A DNA stretch of 64,000 nucleotides from Novosphingobium sp. (GTDB lineage Bacteria; Pseudomonadota; Alphaproteobacteria; Sphingomonadales; Sphingomonadaceae): positions 1 to 64,000 of the forward strand of contig NZ_JAIXPP010000087.1 of assembly GCF_027486195.1 (NCBI RefSeq), in the 5' to 3' direction. Below, in pieces: positions 35,931 to 45,842 of the stretch (its first letter is position 1; every line of letters begins with the position of its first letter). The notes beneath the pieces are model-generated. The model was not told where the DNA came from. It ran no database searches and worked only from the letters and a program-made list of their open reading frames with translations. Position numbers and translations under genes: made by a program.

Positions 35931-37361
35931 GTGAGAAGCATGACCGTTCTGGGCGCCGCGTTGGCACTCGCTCTGGTTTCCGCACCTTCCTATGCCGCCG
36001 CGCCCGCCCCAACCGCGCCGCCGAGTGCGGGACAGCAAGCCTTCCGCGATCTTTACCGCGAACTGGTAGAAACCGACACCTCGGTGGCGACGGGCAGTTG
36101 CACGCTGCTTGCGCAGAAGATTGCCGATCGGTTTCGGGCGGCCGGGTTTGCAGAGGATCAGATCACGCTGTTCCGCGACGGGGACTTTCCGCTCGATGGC
36201 GGGCTGGTTGTCACCGTGCCGGGCAAGTCTGCCAAGGCGAAGCCGATGCTGCTGCTCGGCCATATCGATGTGGTCAACGCGCGGCGCATCGACTGGCAGC
36301 GCGATCCGTTCAAATTCATCGAGGAGGACGGCTACTTCTACGGCCGCGGTACATCCGACATGAAAGTGCTTGATGCGATCTGGATCGACACGCTGCTGCG
36401 CTTTCGCGCCGAAGGCTTCAAGCCGAAGCGCACGATCAAGCTGGCGCTCACCTGCGGCGAGGAATCGGGTGCGCGGATGAACGGTGTGCAGTGGCTGGCC
36501 ACGTACCGCCCCGAACTGCTCTCTGCCGCGTTTGCGCTCAACGAAGGCGGTGGCGGCACGACGGACGGGCACGGCAAGGTGCTCAATCAGGCGATGCAGA
36601 TCGGCGAGAAGGCCTATCGCAACTTCGAACTCGAAGCGCTCAATCCCGGTGGCCACAGCTCGACCCCGGTGGATGACAACGCCATCTACGATCTGGCCGA
36701 TGCGCTCCAGCGGGTGCGCGCGCTCAAGTTTCCGGTGCATTTCAACGATACGACGCGAACTTATTTCGCCAAAGTCGGCGCTGCACGCGGCGATGCGCTG
36801 GGGGCCGCGATGGCCCGCCTCGCCGCTGATCCGGCCGATCATGTGGCCGAAGCGGCGGTTTCGACCGACCGCACGCTCAATTCGATGCTGCGCACGACCT
36901 GCGTGGCCACCCTGATTGAAGGTGGCCACGCCTCCAACGCTCTGCCGCAGCGCGCCAGGGCCACGATCAATTGCCGCATCGTGCCCGGAGAGGACACGGA
37001 AACGACCCGCGAGGCGCTGAGCAAGGCCATTGGCAACCCGAATATCCTGATCAACGCGTCCGGCCGCATCCGGCCCGTGGCGGTGCCGCCAGCGCTGGAT
37101 GCGAAGATCGTCGGGCCTGCCGAAAAGCTGGTCGCGCGCTACTATCCGGGCGTGCCGCTGGTGCCCGCGATGATGACCGGCGCGACGGATGCGACCTACC
37201 TCGGGCCGCTCGGCATTCCGACTTATGGTGTGCCCGGACCGCTCGGCGATCCCGATGGCAACGGCCTCCACGGCCTCAACGAGCGGCACTCGGTGGCATC
37301 AGCCTATATCGCGCGCGATTTCCTGCACGATCTCGTCAAGGTCTATGCCGCGCAGGAATGA
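35931..37361 (+). CDS. Secreted M20/M25/M40 family metallopeptidase
   Basis: A 476-residue zinc peptidase with a signal peptide (MTVLGAALALALVSAPSYA). Metal ligands are seen in LLGHIDVV (His-x-Asp), YGRGTSDMKV (Asp), CGEESGAR (Glu-Glu), ALNEGGGG (Glu) and the late LHGLNERHS (His). The dimerisation domain with NPGGHSSTP fits the family. I chose GTG 35931, preceded by CTGGAGACG; ATG 35940 is possible and the track TTG at 35910 is not needed. It probably cleaves peptides or N-acyl amino acids in the periplasm, perhaps linked to the divergent TonB receptor. Confidence 0.88.
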   Translation: MRSMTVLGAALALALVSAPSYAAAPAPTAPPSAGQQAFRDLYRELVETDTSVATGSCTLLAQKIADRFRAAGFAEDQITLFRDGDFPLDGGLVVTVPGKSAKAKPMLLLGHIDVVNARRIDWQRDPFKFIEEDGYFYGRGTSDMKVLDAIWIDTLLRFRAEGFKPKRTIKLALTCGEESGARMNGVQWLATYRPELLSAAFALNEGGGGTTDGHGKVLNQAMQIGEKAYRNFELEALNPGGHSSTPVDDNAIYDLADALQRVRALKFPVHFNDTTRTYFAKVGAARGDALGAAMARLAADPADHVAEAAVSTDRTLNSMLRTTCVATLIEGGHASNALPQRARATINCRIVPGEDTETTREALSKAIGNPNILINASGRIRPVAVPPALDAKIVGPAEKLVARYYPGVPLVPAMMTGATDATYLGPLGIPTYGVPGPLGDPDGNGLHGLNERHSVASAYIARDFLHDLVKVYAAQE

Positions 37362-37376
37362 GCCGCGGCCCACGCG

Positions 37377-38384
37377 CTAGGGCCGCACCAGCAAGTTGCC
37401 GGTGTGACCGCCGGCAAACAGCAGCAACAGCGCCTCGGCGAAGTGATCGATGCCTTCCACGACGTGCTCGGGCAGGTCGATCTTGCCCTCCTGCATCAGC
37501 GCGGCGATTTCCGCCTTCGCCTCGGCGAAGCGGGCGGCATGGTGGGTGACGACGAAGCCCTTCATTGCCGCGTTGCGCTCGGCAAGCTTGAGGTAGTTCC
37601 TGGGTCCGCGCACGTTGCCGAGGTCCGAATACTGCGAGATCGCCCCACAGATCGCGATGCGCGCATCGGCGGGCGCAAGGTTTGCCAGCGCGACATCGAG
37701 GATTTCGCCGCCGACATTGTCGAAGAACACGTCGATTCCGCCGGGGGCTGCCGCTGCCACTTCGGCAGCGAGGTCGGCATTCTTGTAGTCGATGGCGACA
37801 TCGGCGCCGAGCCTTTCGGTGAGGAAGCGGCACTTGTCAGGCCCGCCGGCGATGCCGATCACCCGGCCCCCGCGCGCCTTGGCGAGCATCACCACCATCG
37901 AGCCGACCGCGCCCGCAGCGCCGGACACGAGGACCGTGTCGCCCGCCTTGACCTCCGCCACCGCAATGAGGCCGACCCAGGCGGTGAGGCCGGTGGTGAG
38001 GCCGAGCGGGCCGACATAGTCCGCGGGCTTTAGGCTGTTTGAAAGATCGAGCTTGGTGAGCGCGGCAGCGGGCACCAGCGCACGGGTCTGCGCGGCGAGC
38101 ATGCCATAGACCCAGTCCCCCGCAGCGAGCGATGGATCGGCGCTTTCCACGACCTGCCCGACGCCGAGCGCGCGGACAGTCGAGCCGAGCGGCGCGGTCT
38201 CGTGGAAGCTGCCCGGAGTGAGCGTGGTGCGGATCCATGCGTCCATCGAAAGCGTATCGACCTTCACCACCGCGTGGCCTGCGGGGACGTTCGCGATCTC
38301 GACATCCTCGATGCCGAAATCTTCGAGCAGCGGCATCCCCTCGCGGTACTGCCGGATGAAGACGCGGCGGTTGGTGTGCGGCAT
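37377..38384 (-). CDS. NADP-dependent MDR-family oxidoreductase (enoyl reductase type)
   Basis: A 335-residue medium-chain reductase without the structural zinc cysteines. Its layout resembles the leukotriene B4 12-hydroxydehydrogenase/CurA group, which reduces activated double bonds with NADPH. It has LGLTTGLTAWVGL (about residue 125), the cofactor motif VSGAAGAVGSMVVMLAKARGGRVIGIAGG, and VFFDNVGGEILDVAL. GGAGTTTCCC precedes the ATG. It converges with the M20 peptidase gene and is divergent from the DUF4197 gene; substrate unknown. Confidence 0.87.
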   Translation of the reverse strand: MPHTNRRVFIRQYREGMPLLEDFGIEDVEIANVPAGHAVVKVDTLSMDAWIRTTLTPGSFHETAPLGSTVRALGVGQVVESADPSLAAGDWVYGMLAAQTRALVPAAALTKLDLSNSLKPADYVGPLGLTTGLTAWVGLIAVAEVKAGDTVLVSGAAGAVGSMVVMLAKARGGRVIGIAGGPDKCRFLTERLGADVAIDYKNADLAAEVAAAAPGGIDVFFDNVGGEILDVALANLAPADARIAICGAISQYSDLGNVRGPRNYLKLAERNAAMKGFVVTHHAARFAEAKAEIAALMQEGKIDLPEHVVEGIDHFAEALLLLFAGGHTGNLLVRP

Positions 38385-38506
38385 GGGAAACTCCGTGGCG
38401 GGTGGACGAAGCTTCTGGCTAGGTGGCGGGCGCTGGCATCGCCATTGCCATTTTGACTAGCTCGCCCCGGCGGCGCAGACTGGGGGCGCGGCTGAAGGAG
38501 GAAACC

Positions 38507-39274
38507 ATGATCATGCGCACGAGGACAGTCTGGCTGGGGGCGGCCATCGCGGCGCTGATGGCGGGAACCGCAGCGGCACAATCGGCGCAGGATGCGGGTG
38601 CCTTGCTGGGGCGCATTCTCGGCCCGTCCGCGCCGGCGAGCACTGCGGCCAACACCGCGCCGCCGCCTGGGGTGACCAGCAGCGAGGCTTCGGGCGGGCT
38701 CAAGCTGGCGCTGGGCAAGGCAGCGGAGCGGGTGGTTGCGCAGCTGGGCCGGCCGGGCGGGTTTGCCGATGATCCGCGCGTGCGTATCGGCTTGCCGGGT
38801 CCGCTGGGCCGCCTCAACGGGCTGCTCGGGGCGCTCGACCGTGCGGGCGTGACCGATGGACTTTCGGGCAAGCTCAACGCTGCAGCGGAAGGCGCGGTGG
38901 GCAAGGCGCTGCCGCTACTGAAGAGTGCGATCTCGCGGATGACGGTGACAGACGCGCTGGGGATCGTGACCGGCGGCGATACCTCTGCCACCGATTACTT
39001 CCGCCGCACGATGGGGCCGGACCTGCAGCAGACGATGACGCCGGTGGTTGCAAAGTCCCTGTCGGGCGTGAAGGCGTTTCAGGCGCTCGACCGGTTCAGT
39101 GCGAAGAACAGCCTGATCGCGGGCCAGTTCGGCGCGCGGGACCTGACCGGCTATGTCACCCAGAAGGCGATCGACGGGGTGTTCCTCTACCTTGGCGAGC
39201 AGGAGCGCGAGATCCGGCGCAATCCGCTGGGGACCGGCAGCAAGCTGATCGCGAAGATCTTCGGACGCGGTTGA
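38507..39274 (+). CDS. DUF4197 domain secreted protein
   Basis: A 255-residue protein with a signal peptide (MIMRTRTVWLGAAIAALMAGTAAAQ). The mature part matches DUF4197 by its late blocks ATDYFRRTMGPDLQQTMTPVVAKSL, LTGYVTQKAIDGVFLYLGEQEREIRRNPLGTGSKLIAKIFG. Relatives are periplasmic or outer-membrane-associated proteins of unknown function. AAGGAGGAAACC directly before the ATG is a near-ideal ribosome site. It converges with the GGDEF-EAL gene 9 bp away. Confidence 0.85.
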   Translation: MIMRTRTVWLGAAIAALMAGTAAAQSAQDAGALLGRILGPSAPASTAANTAPPPGVTSSEASGGLKLALGKAAERVVAQLGRPGGFADDPRVRIGLPGPLGRLNGLLGALDRAGVTDGLSGKLNAAAEGAVGKALPLLKSAISRMTVTDALGIVTGGDTSATDYFRRTMGPDLQQTMTPVVAKSLSGVKAFQALDRFSAKNSLIAGQFGARDLTGYVTQKAIDGVFLYLGEQEREIRRNPLGTGSKLIAKIFGRG

Positions 39275-39283
39275 AGTCTGGCT

Positions 39284-41992
39284 TCACCCAACCTTGCGCT
39301 GGTTCGCGAGGGGATCGGGCAGCGGTGCCAAGGTGGACTTGATCGCCACGGCAGCAATGCGGCCGTCCTCGTCGAGGCGAAGGGGCTGCGAGAATTCGAC
39401 ACCCATGCGGTCGTCGCTCGCCCAGCGGCAGGTGGCAGTGACAATGTGGCCGTCTGAAAGCTGGATGCGGAAGATCGTGCCGGCCGGTACGTTCCACAGC
39501 CCCTCGATCAGCGCGCCGGTGAGCGACATGTTGCGCACGGTGCCGTTGTAGCGATGCCCGGCGTGATCGAGCACCACGCGGCGGAGCATGGCCTGGCGCG
39601 CGGCGCGGGCCGAGCGGGGGCCGCGCGCGATGGCCATGAGGCCTGTGGCAAGGCGGGTCAGCGTGGCAGGCGCGGAGAGCGGGCGTTCGTAGATATAGCC
39701 CTGCACATGGCTGCAGCCGAGCATGCGCACGAGATCGAGCTCGTCGAGGGTCTCGACGCCCTCGGCGGTCGTTTCCATGCCGAGCGCTTCGGCAAGGCTG
39801 ACGATCGAGGCGATGATCGCGCCATTGCGGCTGCCGGCCTGCGTCGCGCCGCGCACGAAGGACTGGTCGATCTTGATCTTGTCGAACGGCGCGCGCTTCA
39901 GATAGCCGAGCGAGGAATAGCCGGTGCCGAAATCATCGAGCGCGAGGCGGACGCCGATACCCTTGAGCGAGCGGAACATGGCCTCGGTCCCGGTATCATC
40001 GCCGAGGAAGACGCTTTCGGTGATCTCGAGTTCGAGCCGGTCGGGCTCGACCCCAGCCGAAGCCAGCGCGCTCGTGACCATCGAGGGCAGCGCCGGATTG
40101 GCAAACTGCAGCGGCGATACGTTGACCGCGACGCGCACGTCCGAAGGCCACTTGGCGAGATCCTGGCAGGCGGTGCGCAGCGCCCATTCGCCGATCGAGA
40201 CGATGAGGCCGGCATCTTCCGCGATCGGCACGAACTTGGCTGGCGAAATGAAGCCGTGCTGCGGGTGATTCCAGCGCAGCAGCGCTTCGAAGCCGGTGAT
40301 CCGCTCGGTCGCGGTCTGCACGACGGGCTGATAATAGAGCTCAAGATCGCCTTGCGTGATCGCATCGCGCAGGTCTTCTTCCAGCTGGCGGCGTTCTTCC
40401 GCATCGCTGTGGAGATCGGCAGCGTAGAAGTGGAAACGCCCGCGCCCACCATCCTTGGCGGCATAGAGCGCAAGGTCCGCGTTGCGGATCAGCGCCTCGC
40501 TGGTCAAGCCGTCATCGGGCGCGAGCGCGATGCCGACGGAGCCGCCGATCATCACGCGGCTGCCATCGATCGAATAGGCCTGGCTGATCTGTTCGATGAT
40601 GCGTTCTGCCAGATGGGCGAGCTGTTCGCGCGCGATCTTGCCGGCAAGGATGACCTGGAACTCGTCGCCGCCCAGGCGCCCGACGCGGCCGACGGTGCCG
40701 ATGACGCGCTCAAGGCGCTGCGCGACCTGCTTGAGCAGCGCATCGCCGGCGGGGTGGCCGAGCGTATCGTTGACCTGCTTGAACCGGTCGAGATCGAGAA
40801 GGAACACCGCGCAAGCGCGGTTCTGCTCATTGGGCGCGGTGAGGATCTTCTCCAGCGTCTGCGACATCTGGAATCGGTTCGAGAGGCCGGTGAGCGAATC
40901 GAAATGCGCGAGGCGCGAAGCATGTTCCTGCGAGCGGCGCTTTTCGGTGAGATCGGTGCCCGAGCCGCGGAAGCCCTGGAAGTTGTTGAAGGCGTCGTAC
41001 GTCGGACGTCCGGTGACCGACCACCAGCGTTCCTCGTCATAGACCGCAGCGCGCACCGCCAGTTCGGAGAAGCTGGACCGCGCCGAGAGATGGAAGGCCA
41101 ACGTGCGTTCACCCTCGCCCGATTTCTCGGAAAGGTTGAACAGCTCCGCAAAGGGGCGGCCGATGAAATCATCGACCTTGCGGCCGAGCACGTCCGCAAC
41201 CGGCCGCGATATGTAGGTGATAAGGCCGCGGCGGTCGGTTTCCCAGAACCAGCCCTGCCCCGTCTCCTCATAATCGGCGAGGATCTCCTCGGCGCGGGTC
41301 TGGATGCGGACGCCTTCTTCCACCGCGAGGCGGACCTTGAGATCGATCTCGCGCTGGCGCAGGTAAGCGGCCACCGCGATCACGCCGCCAATGAGCAGCG
41401 ACAGGATGCCGGCCCCGAAATGGGAGACCCAGGTAACGCCGGACCACATCGCGACCTGGGCGGTAAGCATGCCGGCAAGGCGGCCCGATTCGGTCACCGT
41501 GGCCAGGAGCGAGATGGTGACCAGCAGCGCCAGTGCCTGCACCCAGGGAACCACGCCGCTGCCCGCCCACATGCCGATGGCATAACCATAAATGAACAGC
41601 GGAATGCCAATCGAGGCCCCCATCAGCGCCATTCGCACGGCGGTCGAGTGATCGCGGCTTTCCTCGTAGTTCGAGGTGAAGCGCGCGACGAACAGCAGCG
41701 CAGAGGCCAGCAGCGCGAGCAGCGGCGCGATGATCGGGCGGATCGAGAAGTTGGCGAGGGCAAGACCCAAGACGCCGAGCACCATCGGCAGCGCCATGTG
41801 CGGCCATTCACGCGCGATCAGGCCGCGGCCAGGCCCGGTGCCGAACAGGAATGCCGCCCCGGCCACATCGGCCCGGCTGACGGCCGCGGTCGGCACGCGC
41901 TCGCGGCGACGCTGCGTACGCGCGAAATCGCGCGCGGCGCGCGTCGGTTCGGCCTGCGATGCGGCGTTGTCCTCGGGCGATTGGCTCATCAT
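39284..41992 (-). CDS. Membrane GGDEF-EAL protein with PAS and PilZ domains
   Basis: A 902-residue cyclic-di-GMP protein. Order: a multi-helix membrane region (about residues 65-215), a PAS domain (about 240-355), GGDEF (motif GGDEF at about 440), EAL (EALLRW about 568, NVSPLQF, ELEITES, DDFGTGYSSL, KIDQSFV, AEGVET) and a C-terminal PilZ-like domain (RRVVLDHAGHRYNGTVRNMSLTGALIEG). Both enzyme motifs look complete, so it could make and break c-di-GMP. The usual RxxD inhibitory site before GGDEF is replaced by GTVG. Start is ATG 41992 or 41989. PAS may sense a membrane or redox cue. Confidence 0.92.
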   Translation of the reverse strand: MMSQSPEDNAASQAEPTRAARDFARTQRRRERVPTAAVSRADVAGAAFLFGTGPGRGLIAREWPHMALPMVLGVLGLALANFSIRPIIAPLLALLASALLFVARFTSNYEESRDHSTAVRMALMGASIGIPLFIYGYAIGMWAGSGVVPWVQALALLVTISLLATVTESGRLAGMLTAQVAMWSGVTWVSHFGAGILSLLIGGVIAVAAYLRQREIDLKVRLAVEEGVRIQTRAEEILADYEETGQGWFWETDRRGLITYISRPVADVLGRKVDDFIGRPFAELFNLSEKSGEGERTLAFHLSARSSFSELAVRAAVYDEERWWSVTGRPTYDAFNNFQGFRGSGTDLTEKRRSQEHASRLAHFDSLTGLSNRFQMSQTLEKILTAPNEQNRACAVFLLDLDRFKQVNDTLGHPAGDALLKQVAQRLERVIGTVGRVGRLGGDEFQVILAGKIAREQLAHLAERIIEQISQAYSIDGSRVMIGGSVGIALAPDDGLTSEALIRNADLALYAAKDGGRGRFHFYAADLHSDAEERRQLEEDLRDAITQGDLELYYQPVVQTATERITGFEALLRWNHPQHGFISPAKFVPIAEDAGLIVSIGEWALRTACQDLAKWPSDVRVAVNVSPLQFANPALPSMVTSALASAGVEPDRLELEITESVFLGDDTGTEAMFRSLKGIGVRLALDDFGTGYSSLGYLKRAPFDKIKIDQSFVRGATQAGSRNGAIIASIVSLAEALGMETTAEGVETLDELDLVRMLGCSHVQGYIYERPLSAPATLTRLATGLMAIARGPRSARAARQAMLRRVVLDHAGHRYNGTVRNMSLTGALIEGLWNVPAGTIFRIQLSDGHIVTATCRWASDDRMGVEFSQPLRLDEDGRIAAVAIKSTLAPLPDPLANQRKVG

Positions 41993-42147
41993 CCGTCAAT
42001 TGCGCTTAACTGCTTTGAGAAACCGTTAAGCACCCACCCAGATCGGACCTTTTTTCCGCAGAATTCCTTAGGTTTGCTTTTGCTCGTCACCGTGCGGTGC
42101 TAGGGCGCAGGCAACGCTTTGATTTACCTGATTACCAAGGAATTCGC

Positions 42148-42966
42148 GTGGCCACGACTGCCAGCTTTACGATGATCGGCGTCGCCGGGCGGCGTCTGCG
42201 GGTGGGGCAATGGCATGTCCAGCCCGCAGCCCAGAGCAAGACCGCGCGCGCCGCGCCGCGCCCGCTCGTGATCCTGAGCGGCATCGGCATGAACATGGAA
42301 ATGCTCGAGCCGATTGCGAGCCGCCTGCCCGATCGCCGCATCATCAGCTTCGACATGCCGGGAATCGGCCAGTCGCCCGATCCGATCTTCCCCTACACGA
42401 TCCCGCACATGGCGCTGACACTCGCCGCGCTGCTCGACCGGCTGCGGATCGATTCGGTCGATCTGCTCGGCATCAGTTGGGGCGGCGCGGTGGTGCAGCA
42501 GTTTGCTTTCCAGCACCGCGCGCGCACCGGCAAGCTGGTGCTTGCGGCAACCTCGGCGGGGGGCACGATGATCCCCGGCAATGCCTCCATGCTTAGCCAG
42601 ATGCTTGATCCGATGGAATATTCTGTCGAGAAGGCACTGCGCCGCAACCTTGCGATGTTCTACAACGGCGGGGGAGCGGACCGGGTCTCGCTCAATGCCG
42701 CAACGGCGCCCTCACCGCTGGGCTGGAGCTGCCAGCTGGCGGCCTATGCGGGCTGGAGCAGCGCGCCGTTCCTGCCGCTGCTGAGCATGCCGGTCATGGT
42801 CATGGGCGATGAAGACGACCAGCTCATCCCGCCCGCCAACCTGCATTTCCTCCACAACGCGATCCCCGGCAGCAAGCTGGAGTTGAGCGAGGGCGGCGGG
42901 CACCTGTTCATGCTGGCCCGCCCCGATGCTTTCATCAAAAAGCTGACCGGGTTTCTCGACGCGTAA
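42148..42966 (+). CDS. PHA depolymerase-like alpha/beta hydrolase
   Basis: A 272-residue alpha/beta hydrolase. It resembles intracellular poly(3-hydroxyalkanoate) depolymerases (PhaZ) in PLVILSGIGMNMEMLEPIA, ISFDMPGIGQSP, nucleophile GISWGGAVVQQFA (about S110), ATSAGGTMIPGN, AYAGWSSAPFLPLL, MVMGDEDDQLIPPANL and GGGHLFMLARPD. GTG 42148 follows AAGGA with a 6-nt gap; the track start at 42097 is a 17-residue extension. No phaC synthase is in the window, so the substrate assignment is tentative. Confidence 0.75.
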   Translation: MATTASFTMIGVAGRRLRVGQWHVQPAAQSKTARAAPRPLVILSGIGMNMEMLEPIASRLPDRRIISFDMPGIGQSPDPIFPYTIPHMALTLAALLDRLRIDSVDLLGISWGGAVVQQFAFQHRARTGKLVLAATSAGGTMIPGNASMLSQMLDPMEYSVEKALRRNLAMFYNGGGADRVSLNAATAPSPLGWSCQLAAYAGWSSAPFLPLLSMPVMVMGDEDDQLIPPANLHFLHNAIPGSKLELSEGGGHLFMLARPDAFIKKLTGFLDA

Positions 42967-43078
42967 CCGCGAATAGCCGCGGGCGTTGACCCCGGCACGA
43001 TCCTCTGACTTAATCGGCCAGTTAAACGCGACGGCCCTCCGCGATGAGTCGGCTGCGCGGGGATAGAGGAGCCTGCTG

Positions 43079-44827
43079 ATGCCGACCTATGACCTCATCA
43101 TCCGGGGAGGAACCATCGTTGATGGCACCGGCCGTCCGCGCTTTACCGGCGATGTGGCCGTGCAGGGCGGCCTGATCGCCGCCGTGGGCAAGGTCTCCGG
43201 CACCGCGAAGCGCGAGATCGACGCGGGCGGCAAGGTCGTTGCGCCGGGCTGGGTCGACATTCACACGCATTATGACGGGCAGGCGACCTGGGATCAGGAA
43301 ATGGCGCCGAGCTCGTGGCATGGCGTGACCACGGTGGTCATGGGCAACTGCGGCGTGGGCTTTGCGCCCGCCGCAACGGACCGGCATGAATGGCTGATCG
43401 GGCTGATGGAAGGCGTGGAGGATATCCCCGGCACCGCGCTGGCCGAAGGGCTCAAGTGGGACTGGGAGAGCTTCCCCGAATACCTCGATGCGCTGGAGCG
43501 GTTGCCGCGCAGTGTGGACGTGGCAACGCATGTCCCGCACGGCGCGGTGCGCGCTTATGTGCTGGGCGACCGCGAAAAGCCGGGTGCGATTCCGACCGAC
43601 GAAGACATCGAAGCCATGGCCAAAATTGTCGAAGAAGGCGTGCGCGCGGGCGCGCTCGGCTTCTCGACCAGCCGCACGGTGATCCACAAGTCGATCGACG
43701 GCGAAGTGGTGCCGGGCACGACCGCCACCGCCGAGGAGCTGATCCGCATCGGCCGCGCCATGGGCCGCGTGGGCCACGGCGTGTTCGAGATGGCGAGCGA
43801 CATGAAGCGCGAATGGGACGAGTTCGGCTGGATGGGCGCGATGAGCCGCGAGACGGGCCTCCCCGTCACCTTCGCCGCGCTGCAGTCGATCGCCAAGGAA
43901 CTGCCGCTTTCCGAACAGATCGAGGAAATGACCCGCCAGAACGCGGCGGGCGCAAACATCGTCGCGCAGATCGCGCTGCGCGGCAACGGCATCGTGATGA
44001 ACTGGCGCGGGACGGTGCATCCCTTCATGTTCCGCCCGACCTGGGCCGCGCTTGCGGCGATGCCGTGGGAAGACCAGCTCACCCACCTTGCCGATCCGGT
44101 CTTCAAGAAGATCATCCTTTCGGAAAGCAACGTCTATCCCGAAAGCGACATCGTCCACCTCTACCGCGTGATCGGCGAAGGCTGGGCGAACCAGTACGAG
44201 ATGGACGAAGGCTTCGACTACGAGCCGCAGGCGGACGCGAGCATCGCGGCGCGGGCGGCGGCGGCTGGTGTGACGCCGGAAAGCTATGCCTATGACCTGA
44301 TGCTGGCGGATGGCGGCACCGGGTTTATCTATCTGCCGATCCTCAACTACGCTGACGGAAACCTTGATTTCCTTGAGGAACTCCAGTCGCGCGATGATTG
44401 TGTGAACTCGCTTTCGGACGGCGGCGCGCATTGCGGCACGATCTGCGATGCGGCTTCGCCCACCTTCATGCTCCAGCACTGGGTGCGGGATCGCAAACGC
44501 GGTGGGCGGCTCAGCCTTGAGCAGGCGGTGAAGCGCCAGTGCCACGATACGGCGCGGCTCTATGGCATGAACGATCGCGGCGTGATCGCGCCCGGCGCGC
44601 TCGCAGATATCAACGTGATCGACATGGAGGCGCTGAAGCTGGGCAAGCCTTGGCTGGCGTTCGACCTGCCGGCAGGCGGCAAGCGGCTGCTGCAGAAGGC
44701 GGACGGCTATCTCTACACGATCAAATCGGGCGAGGTGACCTTCGAGCAGGGCACCTGGACGGGTGCGGTGCCGGGTGTGCTCGTGCGCGGGCCGCAACAA
44801 GCCGAAATGCTGGAGGCCGCAGAATGA
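43079..44827 (+). CDS. N-acyl-D-amino-acid deacylase-like amidohydrolase
   Basis: A 582-residue amidohydrolase-superfamily protein close to D-aminoacylases. It begins [28 protein letters not shown] and has the metal His-x-His in [15 protein letters not shown] (H62, H64), GNCGVGFAP, later [17 protein letters not shown] (probable catalytic Asp), and a closing [15 protein letters not shown]. It likely hydrolyses N-acyl-D-amino acids or a related cyclic amide or dihydropyrimidine-like compound. GAGGAG precedes the ATG. Its stop overlaps the next gene's start (ATGA), so the two enzymes are co-translated. Confidence 0.87.
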   Translation: MPTYDLIIRGGTIVDGTGRPRFTGDVAVQGGLIAAVGKVSGTAKREIDAGGKVVAPGWVDIHTHYDGQATWDQEMAPSSWHGVTTVVMGNCGVGFAPAATDRHEWLIGLMEGVEDIPGTALAEGLKWDWESFPEYLDALERLPRSVDVATHVPHGAVRAYVLGDREKPGAIPTDEDIEAMAKIVEEGVRAGALGFSTSRTVIHKSIDGEVVPGTTATAEELIRIGRAMGRVGHGVFEMASDMKREWDEFGWMGAMSRETGLPVTFAALQSIAKELPLSEQIEEMTRQNAAGANIVAQIALRGNGIVMNWRGTVHPFMFRPTWAALAAMPWEDQLTHLADPVFKKIILSESNVYPESDIVHLYRVIGEGWANQYEMDEGFDYEPQADASIAARAAAAGVTPESYAYDLMLADGGTGFIYLPILNYADGNLDFLEELQSRDDCVNSLSDGGAHCGTICDAASPTFMLQHWVRDRKRGGRLSLEQAVKRQCHDTARLYGMNDRGVIAPGALADINVIDMEALKLGKPWLAFDLPAGGKRLLQKADGYLYTIKSGEVTFEQGTWTGAVPGVLVRGPQQAEMLEAAE

Positions 44828-45837
44828 GCAATGCAACGATCCGTATCGGCGCCCCGGCGACGCTCGACAGCCTCTACCTCGATCAGGTGCCCGATTGCGG
44901 CGATCCCGGTCCGGGCGAAATCCGCGTGCGCCTGCGCGCCTCCTCGCTCAACTTCCATGACTTCGCGGTGGTGACAGGCATGCTGCCAGCTCCCGCCGGG
45001 CGCATTCCGATGTCGGACGGCGCGGGCGAAGTTGTGGCGGTGGGCGATGGCGTCACGGCTTATGCGCCGGGCGATCTTGTCGTCTCGACCTTCTTCACCA
45101 ACTGGGATGACGGCACTCCGCCAGCCACCGCCTTCACCACGGTGCCCGGCGACGGCATCGACGGCTATGCGCGCGAGGAAATCGTCGCGCCGCAGGGCTG
45201 GTTTACTCGCGTGCCCAAGGGCTATTCCGCCGCCGAAGCGGCAACGCTGACCTGCGCGGGCCTGACCGCGTGGCGCGCGCTGTTTTTCGATGGCGCGGTG
45301 AAACCGGGTTCGACCGTGCTGGTGCAAGGCAGCGGCGGCGTTTCGATCTTCGCGCTGCAGTTCGCCAAGGCGGCGGGGGCGCGGGTCATCGCGACCAGTT
45401 CGTCGGACGCCAAGCTGGAGCGGATGCGCGCGCTGGGGGCGGACGAGCTGATCAACTACAAGGAGGTGCCCGCCTGGGGCCTCAAGGCGCTGGAACTGAC
45501 CGGCGGCGCGGGTGTGGATTGCGTGGTCGAGATCGGCGGCGCTGGCACGCTCGACCAATCGATGATGGCGACTCGCGTGGGCGGCCATGTCGCGCTGATC
45601 GGCGTGCTGGCAGGCTTTGCCGGGCCGGTGCAGACCGCGCTGCTGATGGCCAAGAACCTGCGCGTGCAGGGGCTGACCGTGGGCAGCCGGGCAATGCAGC
45701 TCGACATGATCGCCGGGGTGGAAGCGAACGGTATCCGCCCGGTGATCGACAGCCATTTCCCGCTGGCGAGCCTTGGCGATGCCTTCCGCCATCAGGCGAG
45801 CAACACCCACTTCGGCAAGATCGTCGTCGATATCTGA
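44824..45837 (+). CDS. Zinc-type alcohol dehydrogenase-like MDR protein
   Basis: A 337-residue MDR dehydrogenase/reductase. It has SSLNFHDFAVVTGMLP, MSDGAGEVVAVGDGV, the cofactor loop VLVQGSGGVSIFALQFAKAAGARVIATSSSDAKLERMRALGADELINY and a C-terminal GKIVVDI. The zinc-binding cysteine row of classical ADHs is not obvious, so it is more like a quinone or enoyl reductase of the MDR group. ATG 44824 overlaps the amidohydrolase stop; the track's earlier start at 44539 lies inside that gene. It converges with the globin-coupled receptor. Confidence 0.87.
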   Translation: MSNATIRIGAPATLDSLYLDQVPDCGDPGPGEIRVRLRASSLNFHDFAVVTGMLPAPAGRIPMSDGAGEVVAVGDGVTAYAPGDLVVSTFFTNWDDGTPPATAFTTVPGDGIDGYAREEIVAPQGWFTRVPKGYSAAEAATLTCAGLTAWRALFFDGAVKPGSTVLVQGSGGVSIFALQFAKAAGARVIATSSSDAKLERMRALGADELINYKEVPAWGLKALELTGGAGVDCVVEIGGAGTLDQSMMATRVGGHVALIGVLAGFAGPVQTALLMAKNLRVQGLTVGSRAMQLDMIAGVEANGIRPVIDSHFPLASLGDAFRHQASNTHFGKIVVDI

Positions 45838-45842
45838 CGGGC

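Noticed and set aside
39554-42103. 849-aa plus-strand ORF
   Set aside because: It is antisense to the GGDEF-EAL gene, which has all expected motifs. Composition is typical of a mirror frame.
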